Assembly (NCBI GenBank): GCA_030068145.1
Contig: JAPJBO010000514.1
Span: 62,001 to 126,000, forward strand
DNA from: Diplonema papillatum
Lineage: Eukaryota > Euglenozoa > Diplonemea > Diplonemida > Diplonemidae
Direction of reading: 5' to 3'
Length of the DNA: 64,000 nucleotides
The first letter of the stretch is position 1. The number at the start of each line of letters is the position of its first letter. Both the position numbers and the translations under genes were made by a program. Positions 9,747 through 20,862 of this stretch are shown here, piece after piece. The notes beneath the pieces were generated by a model. The model was not told where the DNA came from. It worked only from the letters and a program-made list of their open reading frames with translations, and searched no databases.

Positions 9747-12683
9747 GAGGACCGAAAATCGGCCCAAAAACGTCTAAAGTGCCATCTGGGGGTCAGATTT
9801 TTGGCCATATCGAGTTCCAAAAAGGTGCTGATACTTGCCGTGGATAGCTCTTTCCATCCCAAAAAAAATTTCCGAATTTTGCTCAAAATTTGACCTGAAC
9901 ATGTCGGATATGAGGAAGCAAAATCTGTGACACGTTTTCGTGGAATGAGTGCTATACTGATGGCAACGCCTGGTCGCAAAATTGAAAAAGGGGCACAAGT
10001 TCTAACGTGTTGTTGAGACGTACTCATATGTCCGGCTCGTCGGAATAGGGTTAGACCGAAGCACGGGGCAGATGGAATTAAAGCGGTGTTGAGCATTCCG
10101 AGCACACACCTTCTTGCATTCTCTCTCCGCAACACTGCACAAGCGCGAGTCAGAGATTCTATTTACGGGGGGGTGTGGGGGGTCAAAAAAGGCACGCTGC
10201 TAGAGCAGGCCGTGCAAGTGGTACACGAGCTTGATACCATCCAAGAGCCTGTCCAACATGTCTCTGCTTGTGGCGATGCCGTGCCTGGTCAGGCGTCTTG
10301 GGCCAGTCCTACCTCGTAACTCAGGGGTATTTTCCTGATGGAGTGGCCTGTTGGCTGTGCCCCTTGGCCTGGTCACCACCGGACTTGTGAGAGGAGTTCT
10401 TTTGAGGCCATTCTGCCTGACCCCCCCCCCCCCCCCCCCCCCCCTCCCACAAGGTCCGAAAAAAACACGACTTCAAAAAAAGCACCCGGGCGCGAGTGAA
10501 AAAAACGAAGCAGTCCAAAATATGTAGCCGTCTTTCGTACATAGAGGGCCGCCCCAGTTCAATACTAACTTATGGAGTCTTGCACTTCGTTCGTTTTTGG
10601 AGTGGAAGTTTGATTTCCCTCTCTCTGTTTTCTCTCTCTCTCTCTCTCTTCACCAAACATCAAACATTGCATGAACGGCAAAGTTCTGCCTATACATTGG
10701 CCTAACGCTTCCCCCGCGTAGCACAAGTCCGTATGAGCGTGCGAAGTATCAATAATCACCCGCGCATGCCGTGGCGGACAATCGTACCACGTGCGGGTGA
10801 CAGACAATCCTTCCTTGTCTGTCTGGGATACACTGTCGCGCGTACGGCACACCCCCTCCTCCCCGTGTCGGAAGAATTCCAAGCCCAGGCGGTCTGGACT
10901 ATCGTTTGCGCAAGTGGGGAGTCATTTGGCAGGCGTGCGCAGCCGGGACATGGTTGATGATGGTTTGCCGCAGCTGAGCTTGTGCCAGTGCTCCGGCTGC
11001 AGCATGCCAGGCTATATCCAGGCCCGAGCCAGACTGCAGCCAAACTGAAGCCAGCCTAAGTCAGACGGCAGCCGAAGTCAAGCCAGCCCACGGAGATTTT
11101 GCGTGGAGGCTATGCGGGAGTTCGGTGGATTGGGTTTCCCGGACGAGTACAAAAAGGGGGCAACGGTGGGGTCGGTGTTCGTCTGTTAGAGCTTTACACC
11201 TCCAACCTCGCTTTTGGCGAGTGAACACGAGGAGTTCGCCCAGAAACGTAGGGATTCCAACATGGCGTGAAGGCGCTCACGCAAGCTTACCAAACCTGAA
11301 ACGGTAACATACCCAGTCTCACTGGAGTGCCCGTTCCCGGCGAGCTACGAGGGAACGAACCTGTAGGAGTGCCAACACCACTCTTTCTATCACGTAGTCA
11401 TTTTCATGATAACCAACTACATATGAAAGGTGTCACAGAATAAGCCGGCAGCCGCTGCTTAACGACTTCCTCACGTGGGCGGCCCTGAGATCATCCCCTC
11501 AGGTGGCACCACTTTATCTTTAGCCATACTTCAACTTTCTTAGGCGGGAAGGAATGCTGCAACCCGGCTTGCCTGCCCCCTCCCTCGTGCCCAGGTTCTA
11601 ACGCAGCTTTAAAAAGAGAACCGCGTGCGCGTGGGGGCCCATTCGGATCGTCCAAGCTTCTGTTGCGAGACGGCTTGCCGGCTGCCTCAGTTTTGCTCGG
11701 ATCGACCAGGATTCGATACCTAGTAGGAACCTTTACGACGATGGCCACCAGAGACTTTAAACCCCTCGGATCTCTAAGCGAACCTACACTCTAAAAAATA
11801 GTCGAGAGATTGGTCGACCCGTATGCGCACGGTGTACGCGCAAGCGCTTTCATCCCGATGAAGTGATTGGCACAGGACCCCCACCCCGTCTCACGGTGAC
11901 AAGCGGAGACCTAAAAAAAACCGACTTCTTAAAACAATTGAAACAGTTTGTTTGTGTGATTTAGCACAGCATGCTGCCATCCGACACTTTTTGATACAGA
12001 CAAGCAAGCTTGTTACCATAAGAAAGCAGCAAACGAAGAGCCCGAGGAAATGGATACGAGGGCAAGAGAGAGGCGAAAAGGCCGCCGAGACGTCAAGCTG
12101 GCCGTTGAGTGAAGCGTGCACCATGTGACGAGGGTGTGGGCTTGCGGCTGACATAGTACTGTCACAACGAACAAGTATAGGAATAAATCAAAACTACGCA
12201 TTGCTTTTTCTTCCGCTGCGGCCTTCTGGGTGGCAGCTGTGTCAGGTCAAGTAGCGAGATCTGGGACCCTGTGTTGGCTGAGTGCACACCTAAGCAGGGC
12301 TGCATCCTCGTGTTGTAGCCGTGTTGAGTATAAGGTTTCGTGAGGGCCTGGTCAACCACCTCATCACTATAGGGCACAAATTTTCGCGACCGTGATTGGA
12401 CAGTCGGGATTGCCGGGGGCGGGTCTCCATGAAGAAGAGAATTGTAAAGCAAGACCTGCCCCCTGCGCCTGCTGTCTCCGGCTGCTTCGGCAGATGACAC
12501 ATACTACTACTACTACTACCATTAGCAGGGGCTGAGCACGACCTCGTAGAGACGGTCAGCCACACACAGGACAGAGCGGACGGGGCCGTGGCACTGTGCA
12601 AACTTTGACTCAAGCTTTGCATGCTGCGGCTGACCTGTACGCTTTCGCCGCGGGCGAACTACTTACTGCTCCTCCTCTCCATA
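9747..12683. other. Gene-free stretch with scattered repeats
   Basis: Contains a C24 tract (10421-10444), a CT-rich tract (about 10617-10650), a family C copy (11711-11801), a (TAC)n tract near 12502-12520 and part of repeat family D (about 12540-12640, GACTCAAGCTTTGCATGCTG). Open frames are short and unconvincing. Confidence 0.5.
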
Positions 12684-12765
12684 AACTGAAGCGCGTCACC
12701 AGCACTCCTTTCCAAACAAACAAAGCCCGCAACTGATAGGATCGACGGTAGCACAAAAAGAAAAC
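12684..12765 (+). mobile_element. Solitary 3' tail of the non-LTR retrotransposon
   Basis: AACTGAAGCGCGTCACCAGC through GGATCGACGGTAGCACAAAA matches the 3' untranslated tail of the retrotransposon at 55147-55241, including the terminal CGACGGTARCAC followed by A residues. No coding sequence precedes it, so this is a heavily 5'-truncated insertion of the same family. Confidence 0.8.
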
Positions 12766-13185
12766 TCACCGAAAGAGAAAACGTAGCATCAAGAAATAAG
12801 CCACAATCTGCACAAACAGCGGCAGCATCAACCGCTTCCCTTAGTTTTTTTTTTTATAGTAGTACTGTTGTACATAAGTGGACATTGACAACGGCTGCAC
12901 ATGAGAAAAGATAAACGAACCCAACCAAAACGTGCTGATATAAGAAACACCCTCCGTCAGTTGCTGCTGATCGTCCGTTTTCTCGTTTATCAGTGGACTC
13001 TACACTGTACCGGTACAGATTGGCCCCCCAGGTCCGAGCTTGTGTTACCTCCCACATGGCCTTCTGTTTGAAGTAAGAAGAAGCGTTTGCCGATGAAAAC
13101 AACAGGGCTTCGCCTTCATGTCTACTGTGGCTCTGGCTCGCATTGTTCACGCTTTTGCCGGAGTCGAAGGTCTTGAACTCGGAAA

Positions 13186-13719
13186 GTGTTTAATGCGGCG
13201 CTTACACAAGGCGACACCGTACCCAGGTTCCTCTGTGTTCTGTTTGAGTTTGTCCAAAGGGGGGACTACTCGCAGGCCCTGAGTCTGGCCTTGCGCAACG
13301 CAGCAGGGTTCCCGCTGCAGAGATTCCGCCCATTTCTCAGACTGTTTCTTTTGTGTTCAGGAGCTCGTACTGAAGACCATTTCAGCGGTTCGTTTCACAT
13401 GCCCGTGCTCCGCATGGAGATCCCAACCAGGCGAAAAGGAAAAAAACCCACCTGGAGAGAAGAGACCCCCGTCGCCCCACTGAGAAAAGAGGAGTGTGGA
13501 TGCGTCACCGCAAAGGTATTGGGCAACAGGACAAAAAAGAAGGCATCTTTTGTCGGCATCATCGACGCAAACACATTCGCTACAAGCAATGCGCGACAGG
13601 GGACTTTAGCACGTTGTCTGGCTGTCGACCGGTTTGAGCCAAACCCCCTCGGGTTGAGGCTTCCACAGCGCCTGTGCGCAGTGTCTGACTGCCTGGAATC
13701 AGACGTTTGCGCGTGCTGA
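13186..13719 (+). other. Weak open frame, possible retrotransposon relic
   Basis: A 177-codon frame with no recognised domain. Around 13390-13470 the DNA (CCCGTGCTCCGCATGGAGAT, then a GGCGAAAAGGAAAA purine block) resembles 52530-52610, the start of the retrotransposon ORF. It may therefore be a decayed 5' piece of that family rather than a host gene. The frame itself is not preserved between the two places. Confidence 0.25.
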
Positions 13720-13857
13720 ACAACAGACGGCAAGTCCCGTTTAGAGCTCCCGCCCGCCTCAAGCCGTTTTCGAATTTGGTTTCCACCTGGGTAAAGTTCC
13801 CTGGTGTTGTGAGGAATTCGGCCGCCCGATGGCGTACAATTGCCTCCTGCGCAGGAT

Positions 13858-14050
13858 TTTTAGTACTAACAATCTTGCGGGTTGCCCTCCGATGTATTGT
13901 GCAGGCTAAAAAAAAGACGTAGGCAGCATGTTTTGGTGGCACGGTGGGTCAGAACTCCTTACCTGAAAATGACACAGGGTAAATACAAGTGGAAACCGAT
14001 CAACCGGCACGCACAAACAAAACGAAGCGCCTGTCTTTTTGGTCCAGGGT
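13858..14050 (+). repeat. Dispersed repeat family A, longest copy
   Basis: Starts TTTAGTACTAACAATCTTGC, passes TGACACAGGGTAAATACAAG and ends near GAAGCGCCTGTCTTTTTGG. Matching copies are at 26785-26925, 45700-45850 and, in part, 35427-35495; 5596-5703 is a reverse copy. Confidence 0.8.
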
Positions 14051-14559
14051 AGGGTTTGCGGTCGAGGAAGCTCTTGCTTTCGGTTATTTCTCAACACAGA
14101 CTACGCGTCTGTTTTCGCCCACTCTCGCGGTGTACGGGGTTTGACTCTTTTCCATCACTCACCGTTTTCCACCTCCCTCCTGTAGGCTGCATGGTGGACC
14201 GCCACTCGTCGTTTTGTTTTCACCTTTGTGCGCGCCTTCTCTCTTCCCGCCCTTTGTGCCAATCTGCTGTCCATCCTACGCGTAAAAAGAACCTGATGGG
14301 AAAAAGAGAGAGAAAGACGACGAAAAATGGAGCCCAAGCAACTTCCAGAACCCGCCGAGAAGGAGCGATTCACCCCTCCCTTCTCCCGGGCGGGGCCAGG
14401 CTGTCGTCGGGGGAAGGGGGAAAGGAAAGAAAGAGACCCCCCCTCCGCCGGACATTTCTTCTTCTTCTTTTTCTATTCCGTTCTTTCCGTCCCCTTGTTC
14501 TTTTTCCGCGCCCCTGACTTCGTTCTTCGTTCTGCGCCTTTCTTTTTTGTATAAGCACC

Positions 14560-14690
14560 TGCTTTGTAGGAAATGCTTGAGGAGACTGCCAGTTGCAATA
14601 GATCAAAGGAGGTAAATGTGCTATAGCCCACACGAAACACAGGTAAATCTGGGTTTCGTGGCGGGCGTAAGCGTTCAACAACTAGCTACA
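14560..14690 (+). repeat. Dispersed repeat family B
   Basis: GGAAATGCTTGAGGAGACTG, TAGCCCACACGAAACACAGG, AAATCTGGGTTTCGTGGCGG. Very close copies lie in the decarboxylase intron (45985-46120), and weaker ones at 2310-2420 and, reversed, 5165-5250. Confidence 0.75.
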
Positions 14691-15195
14691 GCTAGCTAAA
14701 ACACCGAGCCTCTGAACCACAACAATGTTGCGGGCTCATGTTCTGCGCCTCTTTTTTGCTAGGCGGTTCGTTGCACAACTGTCAGTCACGGGACCTTCCG
14801 TCTTAATTCACCAGCACTCCGTACGGCTGGTCAGGCGCTGATGAGCTGCAAGCGGAAGTCCTGGGCCACGTAGACGAAGGCCCCAGTGGTCTCCGACTGT
14901 TTGGCGGGATTGCAAAACCTGTTTGTGCACGCTAATGGAACTCACCTGCCTGTAAGTTTTATGTAAAACCTCGTGCGACAATAAAAAAACAACGCTTTGT
15001 TACCACGGAAAGTTACCACGCACAAGTACATACGATACGCACCCTAACATACGATACCTGAAAGGAACCTTTACGATAATGGCCACCCGGAGACTTATAT
15101 CCCCCCGGATCCCTAAGTGAACTTGCATTCTGAAAAGGAGGGGCTTTTACGACCCCGGATTCTCAAGCGAACTTTCACTCAAAAAAAAAAAAAAG
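14691..15195. other. Gene-free spacer ending in repeat family C
   Basis: Two family C units follow one another (15030-15138 and 15142-15195), the second ending in A14. The remainder is unremarkable. Confidence 0.55.
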
Positions 15196-15479
15196 CAGTT
15201 TCAAAAAGCAGGTGCTCACTCAAAAATAGGCAGAAAAGGGCACACCCGAAGCACCTCAAACAAAGGAAGAAAAGGCGTTCGGGTTCTCGCGGGCTGCGTG
15301 CCTGGGCAGGCACGAGTGAGAGCACCCTCTGGATGTCCTGGTGCGTAGCGGGGACCGCCTGGCGCGTCGGGCGCATAGCGCCCTGCCTTCGTAGAGACCT
15401 CTCGAAATCGCGCACCACCTGCGAGTCGCTGATGGGCGCGCCAACTCGGCGCTGGGCTGACTTCAACACACTATGGGAG

Positions 15480-18105
15480 CGCGCCCTGCCGGCGGATCAC
15501 GTAGGCGGGGGCGGGAGAGGATGGGGCGGTCGCCACCGAGACGAGCGCCGACGGCGAGACGCGATCTTTTGGTACCCGCGCACGTCGTCCACCACGGACG
15601 CGGCCAAGGAGCAGTGCAAGCGGCCCGAGCTGGCCGGCCGCTGGTTCGCGGTGCTCGCGGACCAGCAGCGTCCCGTCCACAACCCGACACCAATCCTCAT
15701 CGGGAGAGTCTTCACAACACCGAAGCCTTAAACCTTCAAAATCTGGTTGCGCACACTGGCAGAACTCACCTTGCTCTCTGGTAAGTTTTATGTACAAGTT
15801 CCGTGCAGTACACTGCCAGCTACTAATTCTTCGTACCAACTGAGTATTGCTACCACGAAGAGGAGGAGACTTCACAACCCGCATGTTACTCTAAAAAGAA
15901 AAAACCGCTAAAAAAGCAGGCGCTCACTCGAAAGGGGGCAAAAAGGGCACACCCGAGCACCTCAAACAAAGGAAGAAAAGACGTTCGGGTTCTCGCAGGC
16001 TGCGTGCCTGGGCAGGCTCGCCGGGGGCTGCCTGCCGGCGGATCACGCAGGGCGAGGATGGGGCGGTCGCCACCGAGACGAGCGCCGACGGCGAGCCGCG
16101 ATCTTTTGGTACCCGCGCACGTCGTCCGCCACGGACGCGGCCAAGGAGCAGTGCAAACGGCCCGAGCTGGCCGGCCGCTGGTTCGCGGGGCTCGCGGGCC
16201 AGCAGCGCTTCCGTCCACAACCCAACACCAATCCTCATCGGGAGAGTCTTCACAACACCGAAGCCTTAAACCTTCAAAATCTGGTTGCGCACACTGGCAG
16301 AACTCACCTTGCTCTCTGGTAAGTTTTATGTACAAGTTCCGTGCAGTACACTGCCAGCTACTAATTCTTCGTACCAACTGAGTATTGATACCACGAAGAG
16401 GAGGAGACTTCACAACCCGCATGTTACTCTAAAAAGAAAAAACCGCTAAAAAAGCAGGCGCTCGCGGCAAAAAGGGCACACCCGAGCACCTCAAAAAAAG
16501 GAAGAAAAGACGTTCGGGTTCTCGCGGGCTGCGTGCCTGGGCAGGCTCGCCGGGGGCTGCCGCCGGCGGATTACGTAGGCGGGGGCGGGAGAGGATGGGG
16601 CGGTAGTCACCGAGACGAGCGCCGACGGCGAGACGCGATCTTTTGGTACCCGCGCACGTCGTCCACGCGGCCCGAGCTGGCCGGCCGCTGGTTCGCGGTG
16701 CTCGCGGACCAGCAGCGCCCCCTTCACAACCCGCCACCAATCCTCAGCGGGAGCCTCAACCGAGTCTCCACAGCACCGGAACCTTAAACTTCGAAATCTG
16801 GTTGTGCACACTGGCAGAACTCACCTGCTCTCTGTGTAGTACAAGTTCCACGCAGCATTGCCAGCTACTAATTCTTAGTACCAACAGAGTATTGTTACCA
16901 CGAAGAGGAGAGACTCCACAACCCCGCATGCTACTCTAAAAAGAAAATAGTAACAGAAAATCTGTCTCCCACGGGATCGTCGGGAACACATATAACGCTA
17001 AAAAAGCAGGCGCTCACTCGAAAGGGGGCAAAAAGGGCACACCCGAGCACCTCAAAAAAAGGAAGAAAAGACGTTCGGGTTCTCGCGGGCTGCGTGCCTG
17101 GGCAGGCTCGCCGGGGGCTGCCGCCGGCGGATCACGCAGGGCGAGGATGGGGCGGTAGCCACCGAGACGAGCGCCGACGGCGAGACGCGATCTTTTGGTA
17201 CCCGCGCACGTCGTCCGCCACGGACGCGGCCAAGGAGCAGTGCAAGCAGCCCGAGCTGGCCGGCCGCTGGTTCGCGGGGCTCGCGGACCAGCAGCGCTTC
17301 TGTCCACAACCCGACACCAATCCTCATCGGGAGAGTCTTCACAACACCGGACCCTTAAACCTCAAAATCTGGTTGTGCACACTGGCAGAACTCACCTGCT
17401 CTAAGTTTTATGTAGTACAAGTTCACGCAGCACACTACCAACTACTATATCTTAGTACCAACAAAGCGTATTGTTACCACGAGGAGGAGGAGACTCTAAA
17501 ATTCCGCATTTCGCTCTAAAGAACTAGGTGTCTTTCGAAAGGGGCACACCCGAGCACCTCAAAAAAAGGAAGAAAAGACGTTCGGGTTCTCGCGGGCTGC
17601 GTGCCTGGGCAGGCTCGCCGGGGGCTGCCGCCGGCGGATCACGCAGGGCGAGGATGGGGCGGTAGCCACCGAGACGAGCGCCGACGGCGAGACGCGATCT
17701 TTTGGTACCCGCGCACGTCGTCCGCCACGGACGCGGCCAAGGAGCAGTGCAAGCAGCCCGAGCTGGCCGGCCGCTGGTTCGCGGGGCTCGCGGACCAGCA
17801 GCGCTTCTGTCCACAACCCGACACCAATCCTCATCGGGAGAGTCTTCACAACACCGGACCCTTAAACCTCAAAATCTGGTTGTGCACACTGGCAGAACTC
17901 ACCTGCTCTAAGTTTTATGTAGTACAAGTTCACGCAGCACACTACCAACTACTATATCTTAGTACCAACAAAGCGTATTGTTACCACGAGGAGGAGGAGA
18001 CTCTAAAATTCCGCATTTCGCTCTAAAGAACTAGGTGTCTTTCGAAAGGGGCACACCCGAGCACCTCAAAAAAAGGAAGAAAAGACGTTCGGGTTCTCGC
18101 GGGCT
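15480..18105 (+). pseudogene. Tandem array of five 5' fragments of the biotin ligase gene
   Basis: Five units carry the start region of the neighbouring ligase gene (reference ATGGGGCGG points at 15521, 16058, 16595, 17147 and 17654; the intact gene at 18161), so periods are 537, 537, 552, 507 and 507 bp. Units 4 and 5 are essentially identical. Each preserves the frame for TSSxxDAAKEQ and GRWFA, then breaks off at the same point, right after the CAGCAGCG that encodes the biotin-site Gln residues. It then runs into a unique spacer of about 230 bp ending in a family C-like CTCTAAA. Every unit has ACG or GCCACG where the intact gene has ATG, and unit 3 lacks an internal piece. These cannot make a working enzyme. 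Confidence 0.9.
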
Positions 18106-18231
18106 GCGTGCCTGGGCAGGCTCGCCGGGGGCTGCCGCCGGCGGATCACGCAGGGCGAGGATGGGGCGGTAGCCACCGAGACGAGCGCCGACGGCGATGC
18201 GATCTTTTGGTACCCGCGCACGTCGTCCACC

Positions 18232-18945
18232 ATGGACGCGGCCAAGGAGCAGTGCAGGCGGCCCGAGCTGGCCGGCCGCTGGTTCGCGGTGCTCGCGGAC
18301 CAGCAGCGCGACGGCCGCGGCACCGCCCACCGGCCCTGGCACTCCCGCCGCGGAAACCTGCACGCAAGCATCTGCGTCCCGAAGTCTGGCGACGCCGTCA
18401 CCCCTCGCACCCTCCCGTTTCTGCCGCTGGAGACCGGCCTCTCCGTGCTCCTCAGCATCGAAGAACACAAACCCCCGGATTCGCCCGTTAAGGCTCTCCC
18501 GGAATCCGCGGCGCCCGACTGCCAGTTGGCGGTCAAATGGCCCAACGACGTGCTCTTGGGGCAGAAAAAGGTGTCCGGTAGCCTCATAGAGGACGGGGGC
18601 ACGCACATGATCGTCGGCATCGGCGTCAACATCGTAGAAGCGCCTGTGGTGTCGGACGGCGGGCGGGCCACGTGCTGCCTGGCCGACCACCGCTTCGAGG
18701 TGACCGCGCCGCAGCTGGGGCTGCGGATCCTCGAAAACCTGAAGGCGGCGCTCTGCTTGCGGAGGGGCGCCGCCGTGGTCCCGCTGTACGCGGCCAGGAT
18801 CGACTGGCAGCAGAGGGTCCACGAGCGGGGCCCCGACGGGAGCAGGGGCGCGGCCGGCATGCCGGTGCGGCTCACCAAGGACGGCCACCTCGTCATCGCA
18901 CAGCGGGGGAAGGAGAAGACGCTCGTGCACGACTACCTCTACTGA
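18232..18945 (+). CDS. birA: Biotin-protein ligase (BirA/holocarboxylase synthetase family)
   Basis: Joins biotin to a lysine of carboxylase carrier domains through biotinyl-AMP. Visible motifs are the TSSTMDAAKE substrate motif, ADQQRDGRG (biotin/ATP loop), RGNLHASI, VKWPNDVLL, KKVSGSLIE (the KVSG lysine corresponds to the catalytic biotin-contacting Lys) and IVGIGVNI. The C-terminal 80 residues form the usual small domain. At 237 residues it is a stand-alone catalytic module without a DNA-binding domain. The first ATG lies within the conserved TSSTM motif in a strong CCACCATGG context. The frame stays open for more than 180 bp upstream without an ATG, so the true start may lie upstream or on a spliced leader exon. 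The residue after GRG is Thr where BirA has Arg118. The gene is embedded among fragments of its own two ends. Confidence 0.88.
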   Translation: MDAAKEQCRRPELAGRWFAVLADQQRDGRGTAHRPWHSRRGNLHASICVPKSGDAVTPRTLPFLPLETGLSVLLSIEEHKPPDSPVKALPESAAPDCQLAVKWPNDVLLGQKKVSGSLIEDGGTHMIVGIGVNIVEAPVVSDGGRATCCLADHRFEVTAPQLGLRILENLKAALCLRRGAAVVPLYAARIDWQQRVHERGPDGSRGAAGMPVRLTKDGHLVIAQRGKEKTLVHDYLY

Positions 18946-18956
18946 GGAGGGTGGAT

Positions 18957-19720
18957 CGGAGGCTACCGGCATACTCGTTCCATCCTGGCACGCACACTTC
19001 TGTGGCATGTTCTAAACGTGGACAACCATACTTGGATACTTGGATATATCACCGGGTCCTGAACCCGTCAGTACATCCTTTTCTGAAAGGGCACTGGCAT
19101 GCTCGTTAGATCATGTACAATCATACTTGGATGTGTTAGAAGGTCCTGAACCCTCCGCTGCCTCTTTCTGCCGCTTTGTAGCTCATCTACCCTCGTACGT
19201 CCGTCTAATGGGCGGCGGAATGATCAGCAGACGTAGAAGGTCTAGCCTCACGACGTGCGCATGCTGGGGCTGTGGATCCTCGAGTACCTCATCATCGCAG
19301 CGGGGGAAGGAGAAGACGCAGTGTACTATTACCTGAGGAGGCCGTGTGCTCTAGAACACACGGGTGGATCGGAGGGTCCTGAACCCCTTACCAAATCTCG
19401 TTGGAAGGGTTACCGGCATACTCGTTCCGCCAAGCACGCATTGCTGTGGCATGCTCTAGATCATGTACAACCGTAGTTGGATGGGTTAGAAGGTCCTGAA
19501 CCCTTCACCAAATCCCTTTGGAAGGGTTACCGGCATAATCGTTCCGCCTAGCACACACACTTCGGTGGCATGTTCTAAACATGAACAACCATACTTGGCT
19601 GGATCGACTGGTCCTGAACCCTTCACCATGTCCCTTTCGGAGGATCCAACCTAGCACACACACTGCTGTGGCATACTCTAGAACATGTGCAACCATACTT
19701 GGATGCATTAGAAGGTCCTG
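18957..19720 (+). repeat. Degenerate tandem repeat of about 110 bp
   Basis: About six units share GGAAGGGTTACCGGCATACT, CGTTCCGCC(T)AGCACACACA, GTGGCATG(T/C)TCTA and ACCATACTTGGAT followed by AAGGTCCTGAACCCT. A weaker unit continues at about 19935-19985. The array begins directly behind the ligase stop codon. Confidence 0.85.
19255..19340 (+). pseudogene. Internally deleted 3' fragment of the biotin ligase gene
   Basis: CTGGGGCTGTGGATCCTCGA matches 18715-18735 of the intact gene. It is joined directly to CTCATCATCGCAGCGGGGGA, GGAGAAGACG and ACCTGAGGAGG, which match the last 60 bp of the gene (from 18890). About 150 bp in between are missing and two codons differ. It sits inside the minisatellite, so the 3' end of the gene was copied along with its downstream repeat. 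Confidence 0.8.
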
Positions 19721-20862
19721 ATCCCTCCGCTACCTCTTTCTGCCGCTTTGTACCTCATCTACCCCGTACGTCCGGCCTGGCGCCTTCGTGGGCGCTTGAA
19801 TGGTCAGCAGACGTACTCCTGGAGCAAGAGAAAGTCTAGCCTCGCGACGTACACGTGCTCGTCGTCGTAGAGTAAGTTTAAAAAAAAGTTGCTCGGTTCC
19901 TCGTAGTTTTCTGTTGCCACAGGGATACCTCAACTTGGCATACTCGTTCCTAGCCTATACACATGCTGTGGCATGCTCTCGGCTTCGGCACTTCTATATC
20001 AGACAAGTGAATGTGTGGAGTGCCAACCTCTAGTAGTGTGTGACTGGAGTGCTTTACCTAGCACCTAGCGAAAGTCGGCGCGCATCATTGCCCTTCAGTA
20101 TTGCCAGTGGTCTTCGCTGCGGGAATGCGATCCGCGGATCGCTCTTGAGCACTGTCACTTGGTCGTCGCTACCAAAGGCCGCTGTCATACCCAGGTGAGT
20201 TCCGCTAGTGCGTGCAAAGCGCCAAACTAATTTTCAATGTACGTTCTCGAATCTGCCCACACACACGAAGCACGATCCCGCAGCAGCAGCAAGGGCCCTG
20301 TGTCAACAGTTTCCTTTTCACCAAATCGTCAAAGAAATGGCTCCTGTACCATCAGACCAGCATCATGCCACCGAGCGGTAAATGGGGGCCGGCTTGCGAA
20401 CATCGATCCCACTCCAATAGGCAACCCTCTCCTCCCCCCCCCCATTCACCCATCAGTCCCCTCCCTTTGCCCAGTTTTCTTTCTTTGCTTGCTTCTGTGT
20501 AGAGTACTTGTTCTGTAGAGGAGTGCCGGAGTGTACTCGATCCTTCCGAGACCACATACAACCACCGCCGCCCCCTCACCAACCCCCGTCCGATAAAGCA
20601 CAGCAACCATCCTGCATTTTTTTGCGTTGTTCTCCAGAACAGCGGAAGCAGGACCTCACGAGTCGCATCCAAAAAGAGCAGACCAGTGACAGTTCTCACG
20701 AGTCGCATTCAAAGAGCAAAAAACAGTGGCAATCGCCATCCTCATCGCACCTTTCCGAACCACACCGCCTCCTTCGCGTGTTGGAGGATTCTTTTTTTTG
20801 GTGGCGGGGGAGTGGGAACGGGTGGACGCGATCCACGCGGGGCCCGCCCTTGAGGAGCGGAG
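19721..20862. other. Gene-free spacer
   Basis: A second copy of the block TCATCTACCC...GTACGTCCG...GTCAGCAGACGTA (19190-19265) occurs at 19753-19860. The rest shows a CAGCAGCAGCAAGG patch at 20280 and pyrimidine-rich tracts before the next gene. No exon is evident. Confidence 0.5.

Noticed and set aside
9165-9893. 242-codon open frame
   Set aside because: It runs through two tRNA-like units and several homopolymer runs; the peptide AGLEPATKR is the usual translation of a reversed tRNA T arm.
15117-15731. 204-codon frame as a complete gene
   Set aside because: It begins in repeats and contains only the first part of the biotin ligase, ending in the spacer; it is the first fragment of the array.
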